DNA of 64,000 bases. Origin: Pomphorhynchus laevis. Taxonomy: Eukaryota; Acanthocephala; Palaeacanthocephala; Echinorhynchida; Pomphorhynchidae. Within the stretch, counting starts at the first letter, position 1. Every line of letters begins with the position of its first letter. The notes beneath the pieces were generated by a model that had not been told where the DNA came from, did not search any database, and worked only from the letters and a program-made list of their open reading frames with translations. Positions 47,050 through 57,708 of this stretch are shown here, in pieces. Where the stretch lies: positions 1 to 64,000 of the forward strand of contig WNNJ02002846.1 in the NCBI GenBank assembly GCA_012934845.2. Direction: 5' to 3'. A program made the translations under genes and the position numbers.

Positions 47050-47905
47050 CAGTTTGAGGTATACACGAAAAATGTGTTTAAGAATCACTATATTAATTTT
47101 ATACAAGGTAAATATATTTGCTACAATTTAAGTTTTGTTTTCTTTAAATTGTTCTCTAATGTAAATAATTAATTTATTTGAAATTTTAATTGAAATTAAA
47201 CGTTCGTTTTATTGAAAATAAGCGTTATATTATTATCTAAAGGTTCTAGAGAATAAATTTGCAATTTGTATTACAATTTAATGTTCATTTTATTAAATAC
47301 AGATGTTAAATTATTCTCTAAAGCATTTACCCTACAGTAAAATATTTTCACATTTGTTTGCCAAGAGAATATTGAACTTCCTTTATTTATTGAGCTTAGC
47401 GTTTAATATACATTATCGTCAAAAAATAAACACCGTAATTACTAGAAAATTACTTTTTTAATATTATCGAAAAATGTAGAGATTGTAATAACAATTATAA
47501 CCTCAAGATTTTATTATAAACCGCTATCACTTTTCGGATACAGAAGAACATAAATATACAAGAGAAACAAATAAATTAATTTCGTTTATTATGGTCGATT
47601 TTCTTTCGTTGTCAGTTGTTTGAAGTCTCCACTAGCACTTAAACTTAATGTTGAACAAACATCAATAATTTTTAATGTAATAAATAATTTTTAAATAGTT
47701 AAAAATTATTTAATCAGTATCTTTTAATGAGTTAATAAACTTGCAGTCGAAAACATACGGTACATCTCTATACATTACTCAGGACAAAATCTGCATGTAC
47801 ATCTGTTCGATTACCCATGGATACGCAATTGTATTTACAGATATTATCGTGATATATTGTACGGCAAGAAAAAAATAGATGTTTATTACTTGTTGCTATT
47901 ACATG
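47050..47905. other. No gene recognised
   Basis: Upstream of the last three FFAT-gene exons found. The minus frame ending at 47589 (STLSLSASGDFKQLTTKENR) looks slightly protein-like but has no splice support. Confidence 0.4.
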
Positions 47906-47912
47906 AACAAAG

Positions 47913-47937
47913 AAGTCCCTGCCCTTTGTACAGGGAC

Positions 47938-47969
<32 letters not shown>
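47913..47969 (+). pseudogene. Embedded 18S rRNA fragment, partly doubled
   Basis: 47938-47969 matches the universally conserved 3' part of small-subunit rRNA, including CCCTTTGTACACACCGCC, for about 32 bases; the match ends just after (rRNA would continue CGTCGC). A 20-base piece of the same segment also lies just upstream at 47913-47932, joined by CAGGGACTGA. Not a functional rRNA gene. Confidence 0.75.
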
Positions 47970-48338
47970 TGTTTCTTTGTTTTTGTAATAACTATATATT
48001 TGAAATGGAAGAAGATTGTAGGTTTAGTATTTATTATTACTTGTTGCGTTGGCTGACTTTCAATATGATTAAGACAGTGCTAGCGCAACTTTAAGTTCAA
48101 TGCTTACCAACTCTATTTTATAATTACATTGATTACGGTATGTTAAAAATGACCTTGTTAGATAAAGTTTATGTCTACTCTGATAAGCAAATGTAAGCAG
48201 TGACAAACTGAGAAATGCTAAACTTGAAGAATGAATCTTAGCTGATACGCCAACGTGTTTTCCTGTGGATAAGTTGCAACTAATAGCAAATTGTTAGCGT
48301 TCAAAAACTAATGAGGTTGGAGACTGGATAGGAGATCG

Positions 48339-48600
48339 TCTTTGAGCAACAAAACAGGAAAAGGCTTAAATTACTATTCTTTCACGAGAATAGGATAAAT
48401 CATCACATGCTTTAATGTAGCTGCTAAACAAGGTATCATTCAAGATTCGAAGGATCCGTGAATGTAAATTAATTCCGTCTTTGAACAACAAAACAGGAAA
48501 AGGCTTGCATTCCTATTCTTTCACGAGAATAGGATAAATCATCACATGCTTTAATGTGGCTGCTAAACAAGGTGTCATTCAAGATTCGAAGGATCCGTGT
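48339..48600. repeat. Tandem duplication, period 139 bp, in an old retroelement-like stretch
   Basis: 48339-48460 and 48478-48599 match closely (GTCTTTGA-CAACAAAACAGG ... GATTCGAAGGATCCGTG). On the minus strand just upstream, around 48600-48680, one frame reads DPNNFRGIALLS, a motif of LINE reverse transcriptases, so the whole may be a LINE remnant; that is weak. Confidence 0.6.
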
Positions 48601-48769
48601 AGATAATATTAACTCAGCGTGTATTCTAAGGCGTGTGACAATAATGCTATACCTCGAAAGTTGTTGGGGTCTATCAGGTATACGCATTATTTATATAATA
48701 GTCAGCTGAATGAACGTCGTCACGATTGAGATTGTGTGTTACCATCTAGAACGAGATTAAAGGTCAAGC

Positions 48770-49855
48770 CAATGCCGTCATAATAAATGAAAGAATTTAT
48801 ACTAGTTTGAAATTACGCTCAATGCTTGACGACAAAAAGGGTTTAGTTTCCAAGGAAACTCCTCTACATAGATTTTCGAACTTCGTGTTGGACCGAAAAT
48901 TTACATGAATATTAAATTAAAGTCACCAGTGACGATATTTAGATTTCGCGGGTTTACAAGCTTTAAAATCTCTAAAGATTAGGACGCAGTATTAAAAAGT
49001 ATCATAAGATTGCTTAAAAATATCAAAACCATTTGCATGCTGAATGTGCAAACCAGTATATAGAATATAGTGAAATACATACTAATGTTTTATATGTTAA
49101 TTAATAAGAACAGGAAAATCAAAGACCGAATGAATTATAAAATATTTCAATGGCAACTTTTTTGTTACAAAACTGTTACAAAAAGTTAACTTTTGTTATA
49201 AAAATGTAAAAAAAGCATTTCTTTTCTGATGATGGCAGTTGCCATTTAAATATTTAATAATTCCCCAGGTCTTTGATTTTCCATTCTTCCTGTAAATTAA
49301 CATATACTAAATTCGAGGAAATGAGTGAGTTAATATCGTCACTTGAATTTTTGAATTTGCGGCGAGATCAATGAGAATACGAACAGTAGGATGACCTCTA
49401 TCAGTAAATACCATCAGAACGTCGAGTGATCCAAAAGTTTGTATTCTGGTTTCATGTTTCGACTGATAAAACAGCATCAAATGTAGAAAGCAAACACTCA
49501 AAGTCTCAAGAGACCAGGAAACACAAACCTTCTATATTGAAAAATAAAACAGACAAATTTCAGGAAGTTGAACGTTCAAAATCGAATATATCATTTCAAG
49601 TGATGACAATTGAATGTTTTAGCGTGAACAATTCCTATATCATGTGCTACATGAGTGTGGATTCAGCCCATGCATATTTAATATTAAAGTTGTAATATTT
49701 AAGATATTACAATAGCAATTATAACAGCTTAAATAAATCAACAAATATATTCAGCGTATATATAAATATATGAACATAAAGGCAAAATGATAATTGGGAT
49801 TATTTTAAAAACATTTAAATTTACAAAACAATTACAAAAGTTAGTCATTTTAGCC
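48770..49855. other. Decayed sequence, nothing firm
   Basis: 49310-49690 has open frames on both strands and lower A+T but no recognisable motif. 49217-49245 carries CTGATGATGGCAGTTGCCA, a stem-repeat scrap. Confidence 0.4.
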
Positions 49856-49892
49856 ATACGCGGAAGAACAACGAAAAACACTGAAAGATGCT

Positions 49893-49946
49893 GTTTCGTC
49901 ATCACTATGACTCTTCAGTGCCAGTTCCTTTCCATTGCTGGATGCA
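49893..49946 (-). ncRNA. Hammerhead ribozyme-like motif, class 1
   Basis: Minus-strand copy of the 2102-2155 motif: TGC...GCA helix I, CTGAAGA core (position 7 is free in hammerheads), helix II GTCAT/ATGAC with loop AGTG, then GAAAC. Part of a longer repeat that also includes ACGCGGAAGAACAAC near 49860. Confidence 0.6.
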
Positions 49947-50204
49947 TAGGAGGACTAACAGACGGCTCTATCAAAGAATCAGGTAAATGATGCGCTAGAA
50001 AACCTCTAGTGACATCATCATTGAGTGCTGAACCAGCACTACCGCTTCACCAAATATGATCATTAGCGCAAAACGCACTGGCAAATGACAGCGCAATGTA
50101 TCTTGAGTATCGGCTAATTATTTTATGAATATCTCAAAACGAGAGTGATACCAATCCGCGTGAATTTTGTTAGTCCTTCTAGCCAGACGCGGAAGAACAA
50201 CATT

Positions 50205-50258
50205 CACTGCTGGATGCAGAGGAGGACATTTGCTATTCCTCCTCTGCATCCAGCAGTG
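50205..50258. repeat. Perfect 22-bp inverted repeat with a 10-base loop
   Basis: 50205-50226 is the exact reverse complement of 50237-50258; both are pieces of the class-1 hammerhead repeat (TGGATGCAGAGGAGGA). The result is a strong hairpin directly before the plus-strand motif. Confidence 0.85.
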
Positions 50259-50298
50259 GGAGGGAACTGGCACTGAAGAGTCATAGTGATGACGAAAT
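50245..50298 (+). ncRNA. Hammerhead ribozyme-like motif, class 1
   Basis: TGCATCCAG...CTGGCA helix I, CTGAAGA, GTCAT/ATGAC helix II with loop AGTG, then GAAAT. Opposite in orientation to the copy 300 bp upstream. Confidence 0.6.
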
Positions 50299-50744
50299 TT
50301 AATCTTAAATTATCATACTATCTGTATATTATCTTAATTATCAAATTGTAATAAAAATGATTCAAAAATCTATAAAAGATATATTTGAAAATAATATAAT
50401 TCAGATCACTTAACAAACACCATATATTTTGTATTATAAATATATTTCAAAATGTGAATGTCTAATGTTTTAAAAATTTTATAAACAGCGGACAAATATA
50501 ATACCAAAGATACAATTTGTCTAATGTAATGTGATTATCTAGATTTATATCTTATACTAACACAGAGTATATTGATCACTGTATGTCTATAAAAATAAAA
50601 AATGTCTACAAAAAATTAAAATTAGTGATATTTTGATGATTTATATTTAACAATTTATTGCATGGTTTTACCTTTATAATAAACATAAAACGTTTTATTT
50701 TAAATATTTATAAATAATTTTTATCATCAATTTTGCATTATCTT

Positions 50745-50930
50745 TACCAATCAGATCAGATAACTGAGTCTACGTATTTTATATTATTTATAAATTAAAA
50801 ATAATTTTAAATAAAATTTAATTAAATAATAAATAATTATAATAAATAATTGTTATATAAGATTTTATATAATTTATAAAGTTAAAATTTGAAATTAAAA
50901 TTTAAAATAAAAGTCAGATTTTACAATAAA
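50745..50930 (-). repeat. Repeat family A, end fragment
   Basis: Has the end motif CAGATAACTGAGTCTACG and the A+T-rich part next to it, but not the hairpin. Truncated copy. Confidence 0.55.
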
Positions 50931-50934
50931 AGTC

Positions 50935-51540
50935 AATATTTTTTTATTAATATAATTCATTATCGATATATTTTTAATATAATGTATTATTAATTTTATT
51001 ATTAATACAATTTTAAAATAAAAGTCAATGAAAGTTAATCTACAAGAAACTTGAACCAGGACATTTTTAAAGCAATACAAATTTTTGTTTTAAACAAAAA
51101 TAATACAATGGCTTCTCCTAATGATATGTTCAAATCCAATCTTACAAAAACTTTATATATTCATTTAATCATTTAATGTTATTATGAAATAAAGAAATAA
51201 AAAAGTTTTGAAGTTGTATTAATTACTGTCGTTATCCATGGGAAAATAAGTCTATACTTTAAACAATTTGAAAAAATCATAAAAAATAATTAATCTGGCA
51301 ATGATAGCTGACAATTATATTCTTGCAAGGATGATAATGTCATAATTATATTAATTAATTAAAAATCTTCAACTTTACTCAGTTTTACTGTTGATAGTTA
51401 TCTAGTTATGCCTTTTTAAAATTCCACAATTAATAACCATTTAAACGTAATTTTATGCAAAAAAAAATAGTATGATAAAATAATAAAAACTAATAATAAA
51501 ATACTACAAAAATCGCTCAGATAATTTTCAATGCCAACCA
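50935..51540. other. A+T-rich, nothing recognised
   Basis: No supported frame or paired repeat. Confidence 0.45.
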
Positions 51541-51819
51541 TCATGTCGACGCTAACAATATACTAATGAAGGCATTAACGTACGCTAAATCCCCTTGGCG
51601 TTTAGAGCCTACAAGAGTCTGCAGGGTTGACGGCAGACGACCTGACGGTGGAACACTGATTCCCTGGTCATCAGGTTGACTACTACTGCGGGACTTCACT
51701 TGTGTGAATACCACAGCACCCGGCAACTTTAGCAGTTCGGTATATAGCGCGGCTAGTGTGGCAAAAAACGCCGAAACTAAGAAAGTGGCTAACATTGACA
51801 TCAGCCAATATATTTTCAT
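51541..51819 (-). CDS. Unrecognised 92-residue ORF with a hydrophobic N-terminus
   Basis: Starts MKIYWLMSMLATFLVSAFFA, a signal- or membrane-anchor-like segment, followed by a polar, Ser/Pro-rich stretch. G+C content is well above that of the region. It abuts the 3' end of a CR1/L2-type LINE fragment (about 51836), so it could be flanking host coding sequence or part of another repeat. No family recognised. Confidence 0.25.
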   Translation of the reverse strand: MKIYWLMSMLATFLVSAFFATLAALYTELLKLPGAVVFTQVKSRSSSQPDDQGISVPPSGRLPSTLQTLVGSKRQGDLAYVNAFISILLAST

Positions 51820-51835
51820 ACCAGTGGCAGTTGAA

Positions 51836-52880
51836 AAAAAGGATTTATTTTAACGTGGCAAATGCGTGCCAGCGCACGCTTACATGACCACAACAAAACA
51901 AGACTGTGAATCAGGTGTCGAGAAGGTGTGAACGGAGGAGGTGTTTGAATGTGATAAAGGAGGGAGCGCGGCGGACGTCGAGAGGGAGTTGATTCCAGGC
52001 GAGTGAGGCGGCGACGAGGAAGGATCGGAGACCGTAGTTGTTGGAGTAATTAGGAACGTGGAGTAAGAGGGTATGACAGGAACGAAGCGATAGCGAGGTG
52101 GGGCAAGTGTCGTCTAAGAAAGGAAGGTTGATGAACGATGGGGAGCCGGCAGCGATGAGACGAAAAGTTACGAGAAGAAGGCGTAGTTTGATGCGGATGT
52201 AGGATGGTGGGTCAGGAGAGTTGGGCAAAATATGTGGATGTGTGGTCGAAGCGACGGAGACGAAAGAGCACTCGAACGGCGGTGTTGATTATTCGTTGTA
52301 GGGATGGGATGATGGATTTTGGAGAATTGGCGAAAAGGCTAAGGCATTAATCGATTTTAGGGAAAAGAAGCGATTAAAGAAGATACATACAAGAACGGAA
52401 GTCGATAAGGGGGCGGATACGGCGGATGTCACGGAGAATTAAGTTAGATGAGCGGACCTTGTCACGGACGACGGGTTTAAGGGAAAGGTAATAATAAAAA
52501 TGGAAGCTTAATAAAGTAAGATTGTGTACTATGGGGATGATCGATGAGGCAAAAGATACAGTGGGAGGAGATATGTTTGGTTTACGAAGGAGGATCCACA
52601 TTATTTGGGACTTTTCGTGGTTTAGAACGAAAGCACAAGAGCAATCGAGCCAGTGTCTATCACGTTCCTTCATGAACTCGGCACGCAATATATCCGCGCA
52701 ACTTCCGAACCCCGAGTCCGTGCTTTCCTGTTCCTACGGATCAGCGTAGCCGTTCAGTGGAGAAATGTAGCATGCATAATGGAGAGCATGAGCGGAGGAG
52801 GGTCGTCAATGCTGCTTTCGTGATGGGTAGTAGCGTGATATTTTCGTATCTACGTCGGCCAGGCATGAAGTTATCAAGAC
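51836..52880 (-). mobile_element. CR1/L2-type LINE 3' fragment, decayed
   Basis: On the minus strand 52688-52374 reads as the reverse-transcriptase region after the active site (LNHEKSQIMWI, then VRSSNLILRDIRRIRPL). Positions 52228-51911 read as the C-terminus typical of this clade (SCHTLLLHVPNYSNNYGLRS, then AASLAWNQLPLDVRRAPSF). The 3' end has AATAAAT before a T-run near 51836. G+C content is far above the surroundings. There are several frame breaks and the N-terminal two thirds are missing. Confidence 0.75.
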
Positions 52881-52884
52881 AGCA

Positions 52885-53700
52885 CGCCAAATTTTAGAAA
52901 TTTATTAATTAAAATTTAAAGTAATTATAATTTTAAAATACAAAATTAGTTTAATATTTAAATTTTTGTAATTTAAATGTAATTTGTAAAATTTTGCATT
53001 AGCAGCATACTATATATAATACAGTTAAAGATATAATTTCAATATCAAAGCATATTACCTGGTACCCATTTTAAAATACTCATTGTTGTATTGTTTAACG
53101 TTACCCATTGTTTAGTCCTGTAAATTTATTAACATTTGTATAAAATTTGAACAAAATTGAATTCTAAATTATCTAAGAAACAAAAGTATTGAAATATTTG
53201 TTATTTTGATGTTTTAACAGTTAATTTGACTTTAAATAACTTAAAATATTATATTTTTCATAACTTTAAATAACTAATTCACTAACTTTAAATATCATAA
53301 AATTCATGATGTCGCATAAAGGAATTATTATAAATGCTATTTGCCTGTTCTTACGATGCTAGCATACGCATATATGTTTCCTAAATAGGCTACCAAGCAA
53401 TGAGTATATAAATTCATCACTAATAATCATCCTCAAACATTCCCATGCCGTTCAAAGTTTGTTATAAATTTTTTGCCAGTTATATATCATTATTAACAAT
53501 GCTATAGTTTTTAGGATTTAACAGGTTCGTAGGCTGTAACTTTTATAACCTATAAATTTTATGATAATTAATAAAATCCATCAGAATTGCAGGCTTCATG
53601 CAAGATAAATTGCATCGATTTTCAATTGTAAGGCAGTAAATTAAACATTTGCTTTAATAAAGCATAGTCGAACATTAATGCGCTCGATTGAGTTTAAAGG
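52885..53700. other. A+T-rich left flank of LINE copy B
   Basis: No gene or repeat recognised. It shows no similarity to the right flank of copy D, so the palindrome ends with the LINEs. Confidence 0.5.
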
Positions 53701-53838
53701 CGTCAAAACTATAAGATAAGATAAGGATTTTCTTAAACAAAACTTGTAACCGATAAAAAAACGTGTTACACAGAACAAAACATGCAAGAGAAGACAAAAA
53801 TAATATCAATTCGTTAATCATTCAATCTTCTATTTATT

Positions 53839-56296
53839 CTACAGCCTCAGGTCCAGCGGGATCTGAGCCCTCCAGCTAATCCAACACGCCTCTCTTCGAC
53901 TGAACCACTTGGGGTCTATCACCCCCGAAGAATCCAATCTAGGCGGACTATGCGCGGTAATCGCGAGATGAGAGGAGCTTGAGAAACCTTAGTTTTTGCT
54001 CTGGAGGACGTCCTCTCGAAAAGAAGACTAATCCCGAGATAGCCCAAGTACCCCAGAGGCGCACTTGGGTTTTCCCATTCAACGACAGATGCTGAGCCCG
54101 TTTCAGGACCCACCTAGCTTTCTTCAGGATACGTTTAAGTCTATCCAGGTCAGCTTTCGCCGACCAGTTCACCGTAACAGTGAACCCCAGGTATTTTACT
54201 CGATTTGTGAATGTAGGGAGTGGTTGATTAGTCAATATAGAAGATAGAGCTGAGAGTGCTAGTCTCTTTAATTTTTTCTTTGTCGCAGGGGTGCCATGAA
54301 AGACAACTACCTGCGATTTGGATGAATTTAAAATAAGATTGGATAGGGTCAGCTGGTCTGTTAATCTTAAAAAGAAACGGCTGATGTCCGAAGCGACATC
54401 TTTGCACCTGCGTCCAGAGAACAGGGCCGTGGTATCATCAGCGTATACCACTAGATGTTGATCACGTTTAAAATTCTTGAATAGTACAATGGAGGCAGCA
54501 AGAAATAAGATAGGAGAAAGTGGGGATCCTTGGGGCACACCTGTAATAGGGTAGAACTGACACGCATCAGGGTCGTCTTCATAGTAGAACCTCTTGGTAA
54601 ACAGTAATATCTCCACCCTGTTAACAATTCTCGCAGGCAACCTGAGGGCCCTGAGAGAGCAGATAACAAAGGGAATGGAAATGCGGTCAAATGCAGCAGA
54701 AAAGTCAAGGAAAACAGCCACAGCTAGTTGATGGCTATTATCCCTACAAAACTGATGCACTTCACCTATTGCTGAATGAACCGAGCGTCCATTGACAAAC
54801 CCGTGAAAACTCGGTGGGATCAAATTACGCCTACTTAAATGGTCGCGGATTCTACGCGCAAGCGCTTTTTCGTAGATGGAGATGAGGGAGTTTTGAATCG
54901 AAATGGGACGCAGATCTTTGGGACATGAAACCGGACTATGCTTTGGTAAGAAAATTCTACGACTAATATTGATGCCGGTTACATCAGATGGTGAGGCTAA
55001 AAGCATTGTAACGGCCACTTCTCTTCTTTGATCGGCTGTCAAAAGCTGACAGACTCGAGAAGATAGTGGAGCGACGGATTTAGAGGTGCCCGGAAGTGGC
55101 CCCCAGGAGTTAAGGATATCTGTAACAGATAAGTCCCTGCTCCTGAAGTCACCCCAAGGCGGGATTGGTTGGGGAGATTGAGTGGCTCCATAATTATGTA
55201 GGGATAGTGACTCCTTCAAAACATTATCAAGGCCTATACTACCAATCCAACCCAAAGCTCTATCCTTCCAACAGACAAACTTCTCCTTCTTGAATATCTT
55301 CCAGAAGGAAGACTGAGAAGGGTTAAGGTGAGCGATGTTCGCCTTATCCCTGCTCAGCTGGAACCTATATCTAGTGCTCCAGTATTCATTCGAGATGGCC
55401 TGCCTAACGGAAACAGAGACATTGGGAAGACGTAGCATTTTAGCCAAAACCTTGAGTTTTGTTGGAGTCGGATTGTAAATATGACCTTTATAGGTAGTCG
55501 AAAGAAACGCGGTAGCTTGCGAGGAGAGGAATGAATTAAATTCGGTCAAATTCTCATTTCCAATTCTGGTGAAGAGTTGGATAGCCGCCTGAAAGAAAGC
55601 CACTCTGATGGGATCAAAGTGAAACCTCCTTCTAAGCAACGTATCTTCCTCTATCCGCCAACGAATGAGGTCATGAGAGATGGTCAGTTTTTAGCGCGAC
55701 TGCTCAGTACAGATGGGTTTAACAACCACATCTTATGAAGCAGTAATATGTCGAGGAGAGAATTAGTTGTTGAGCAATGAAGTTGGGGACGGTGGTTTGT
55801 GAATAAGGCAATCGTTCCTGGCTCTGCGGAGTGCTGCATTAATCCAACGACCAGTTCTGTCGTTGAAGTCACCGAGTAACATGTCATAGCCACTACACAA
55901 AATACGGTCCAGGAGATCACGGTTCTTGTGAATTTCCCCTGGCCTAATATAGATATTGGCTATGCTGATACGTTTACCATTCTTACAAAGTGAAACAGCT
56001 AAACAAGACAGGGCTGGACAAGAATAGTTTAAAAGAAGGGATGATCTTAAGGAGCATTTAACTAGGGTTAAAAGACCTTGAGATGAAGAGGCGTGAGGAG
56101 GGGTTATGTACGGAGTGAAGTGGGTGTAAATATGCTTGGGGATAAATCGAGTAATGTCCTGGGGGATACGGATAGACCGCGTCTCCTGAAGGACTATAAC
56201 ATCCGCATCTCTACCAGATAGAAGGCTAAGGGCAGAAGCACCTCCCGAATTCCACTGAAGTATATTCAGTGAAAAAGGCTCTTGACTACTTTGCAT
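53839..56296 (-). pseudogene. LINE copy B ORF2, broken
   Basis: The endonuclease (56296-55763; LQWNSGG, LQETR, GDFNDR) is separated by a 2-base loss near 55775 and a TAA near 55695 from the reverse transcriptase (55639-53948; FLDFSAAFDR, GVPQGSPLSPI, VVYADDTTALF). Another frameshift lies near 53965. All of these are shared with copy D and absent from copy A. Confidence 0.88.
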
Positions 56297-56330
56297 TGTG
56301 TTACGACAGCTAGAGTGGGATGCCTACCTC

Positions 56331-57527
56331 CTAGCAGAAACTTGGAGAGAGAAAGTTGCACTTCTCACTCCCAGCCCTACCAGGAGAAGACACTTGCCCA
56401 CCGGCATTATCTTCATCTCCCTTTGAGGCCAACAACTCCCAACATATATCATCTTTCTTTGCCAACTTCAAGGAAGCCAACTTTTGTTTAGAAGATGATC
56501 TCTTCTTAGAACGGGGGGCTCTCTTTGAAAAGGTAAGAATCGTCGATGAAGGAGAACGGAACTCCTCGAATTTCGCTATCAGATGGTTCGTTAAGGCTCG
56601 AAACTCGTCTTTATATATCTGTAGTCTTGCGTCAACAATTTTGAAAATGTCGATGTCCGACATACCATAACCGTTTGAATTGGATAAGCTAACAGCGGCA
56701 AAGTGGGCCGGTTTGACCGGTGCCCCACAATGCCTTAATTTGTATTCTTTGAAGATAGGACATCTTCTAGACCAGGCCGGGTGCTGACCACCACAATTGG
56801 AACACAGAGGGGGGAGAGAACATTTCCCCTCATTGACTTCGGAAGAGCTGCAAACCCCACACGTATGGGGCCTAGTACAGTTCGAGGACCAGTGCCCCCA
56901 GAGGTGGCACCCATTGCAATGGGGGTATGTTAAGTCATCAGCGTCTACGATATTGAAAGAAAGATTGTACCCCAAAAAGGGGTTACATTTGCTTTTAGCC
57001 AGACATTCCGCCTGGTCTACTGCGGTAGAACAGAATGCTATTGGTATAGCCTGGCCTTTCTTGCCCAGAATTGGGCGAATATTATGAATTTTGAACTCAG
57101 ATGTGAGAGCAATGATATCATCCTCCGTTGCGAAGGGCGGAAAATTATTAATTTTCAGAGTCGCCTGAATAGGCCTGTAAGTAGTTGACCCAAATTCTTT
57201 TAGGTGTGTTTCGAAAAATTCTAGGTAAGATGCTGCCAGATCTGGAGAGCTGAAAGAAACCCGGATTTCGGAATCTAAATATTTTATCGAATTAAATAGA
57301 ATTCTCTTCTTATAAGAGCTTGTAAACTCTCTCAGAAAAATATTGAAAATATTCTTCCTTTCAAATGGTTGAAGAAGTCTGATTATTACCAGATTCACCA
57401 CTTTAGGCACAGGAGGGAGTTCTCCATCCGTGCTTGAGATTAAAAAATTAGACGAAATAGGACTAACCTTGTTTTCTTTGGCTTGAAAATTCGATGTTAC
57501 ATTGGAAATACCTGAGTTCCGTTCCAT
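56331..57527 (-). CDS. LINE copy B ORF1, gag-like protein
   Basis: 398 residues starting MERNSGISNVTSNF. It contains GELPPVPKVVNLVIIRLLQP, then zinc knuckles CNGCHLWGHWSSNC, CGVCSSSEVNEGKC (the His of the second knuckle is lost) and CSNCGGQHPAWSRRC, and a basic tail. It differs from the copy D protein at roughly 9 positions. ORF2 begins 35 bases downstream. Confidence 0.9.
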   Translation of the reverse strand: MERNSGISNVTSNFQAKENKVSPISSNFLISSTDGELPPVPKVVNLVIIRLLQPFERKNIFNIFLREFTSSYKKRILFNSIKYLDSEIRVSFSSPDLAASYLEFFETHLKEFGSTTYRPIQATLKINNFPPFATEDDIIALTSEFKIHNIRPILGKKGQAIPIAFCSTAVDQAECLAKSKCNPFLGYNLSFNIVDADDLTYPHCNGCHLWGHWSSNCTRPHTCGVCSSSEVNEGKCSLPPLCSNCGGQHPAWSRRCPIFKEYKLRHCGAPVKPAHFAAVSLSNSNGYGMSDIDIFKIVDARLQIYKDEFRALTNHLIAKFEEFRSPSSTILTFSKRAPRSKKRSSSKQKLASLKLAKKDDICWELLASKGDEDNAGGQVSSPGRAGSEKCNFLSPSFC

Positions 57528-57708
57528 ATTTGCTTGATTTTGTAAGTTGTTTGAAGCACCGATGGTAAATTTTTTTACAATTTTTTTTCTGTCATTTTTT
57601 TGTCAAAATTATATTCTGATTAAGACACCAGTCTCAACAATAACAATTGTTGAAAAATAAATTGCAACAATAGCAATTGTCGCAATTTAGAAAACGTTAT
57701 TTAAAAAT

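Larger units (their letters stand above)
53714..57601 (-). mobile_element. LINE copy B, full length, left arm of the palindrome
   Basis: Same family as copy A. The 3' tail (TTATC)n lies at the left end. A 12-bp direct repeat with one mismatch (GTCAAAACTATA at 53702-53713, GTCAAAATTATA at 57602-57613) abuts both ends, marking its own insertion. ORF1 is intact. ORF2 carries the same disabling changes as copy D. Inverted relative to D with a 158-bp spacer; about 98% identical at protein level. Confidence 0.92.

Noticed and set aside
47589-47690. Minus frame STLSLSASGDFKQLTTKENR ending in a stop
   Set aside because: Coding-like wording but no splice acceptor or partner exon.
49307-49695. Overlapping open frames on both strands, one faintly like a retroelement protease segment
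   Set aside because: No diagnostic motif and no neighbouring domains; similarity judged by eye only.
56282-57087. Plus-strand frames at 56.3-57.1 kb and the mirrored minus frames at 58.3-59.0 kb
   Set aside because: Antisense of LINE ORF1; their openness follows from its codon use.
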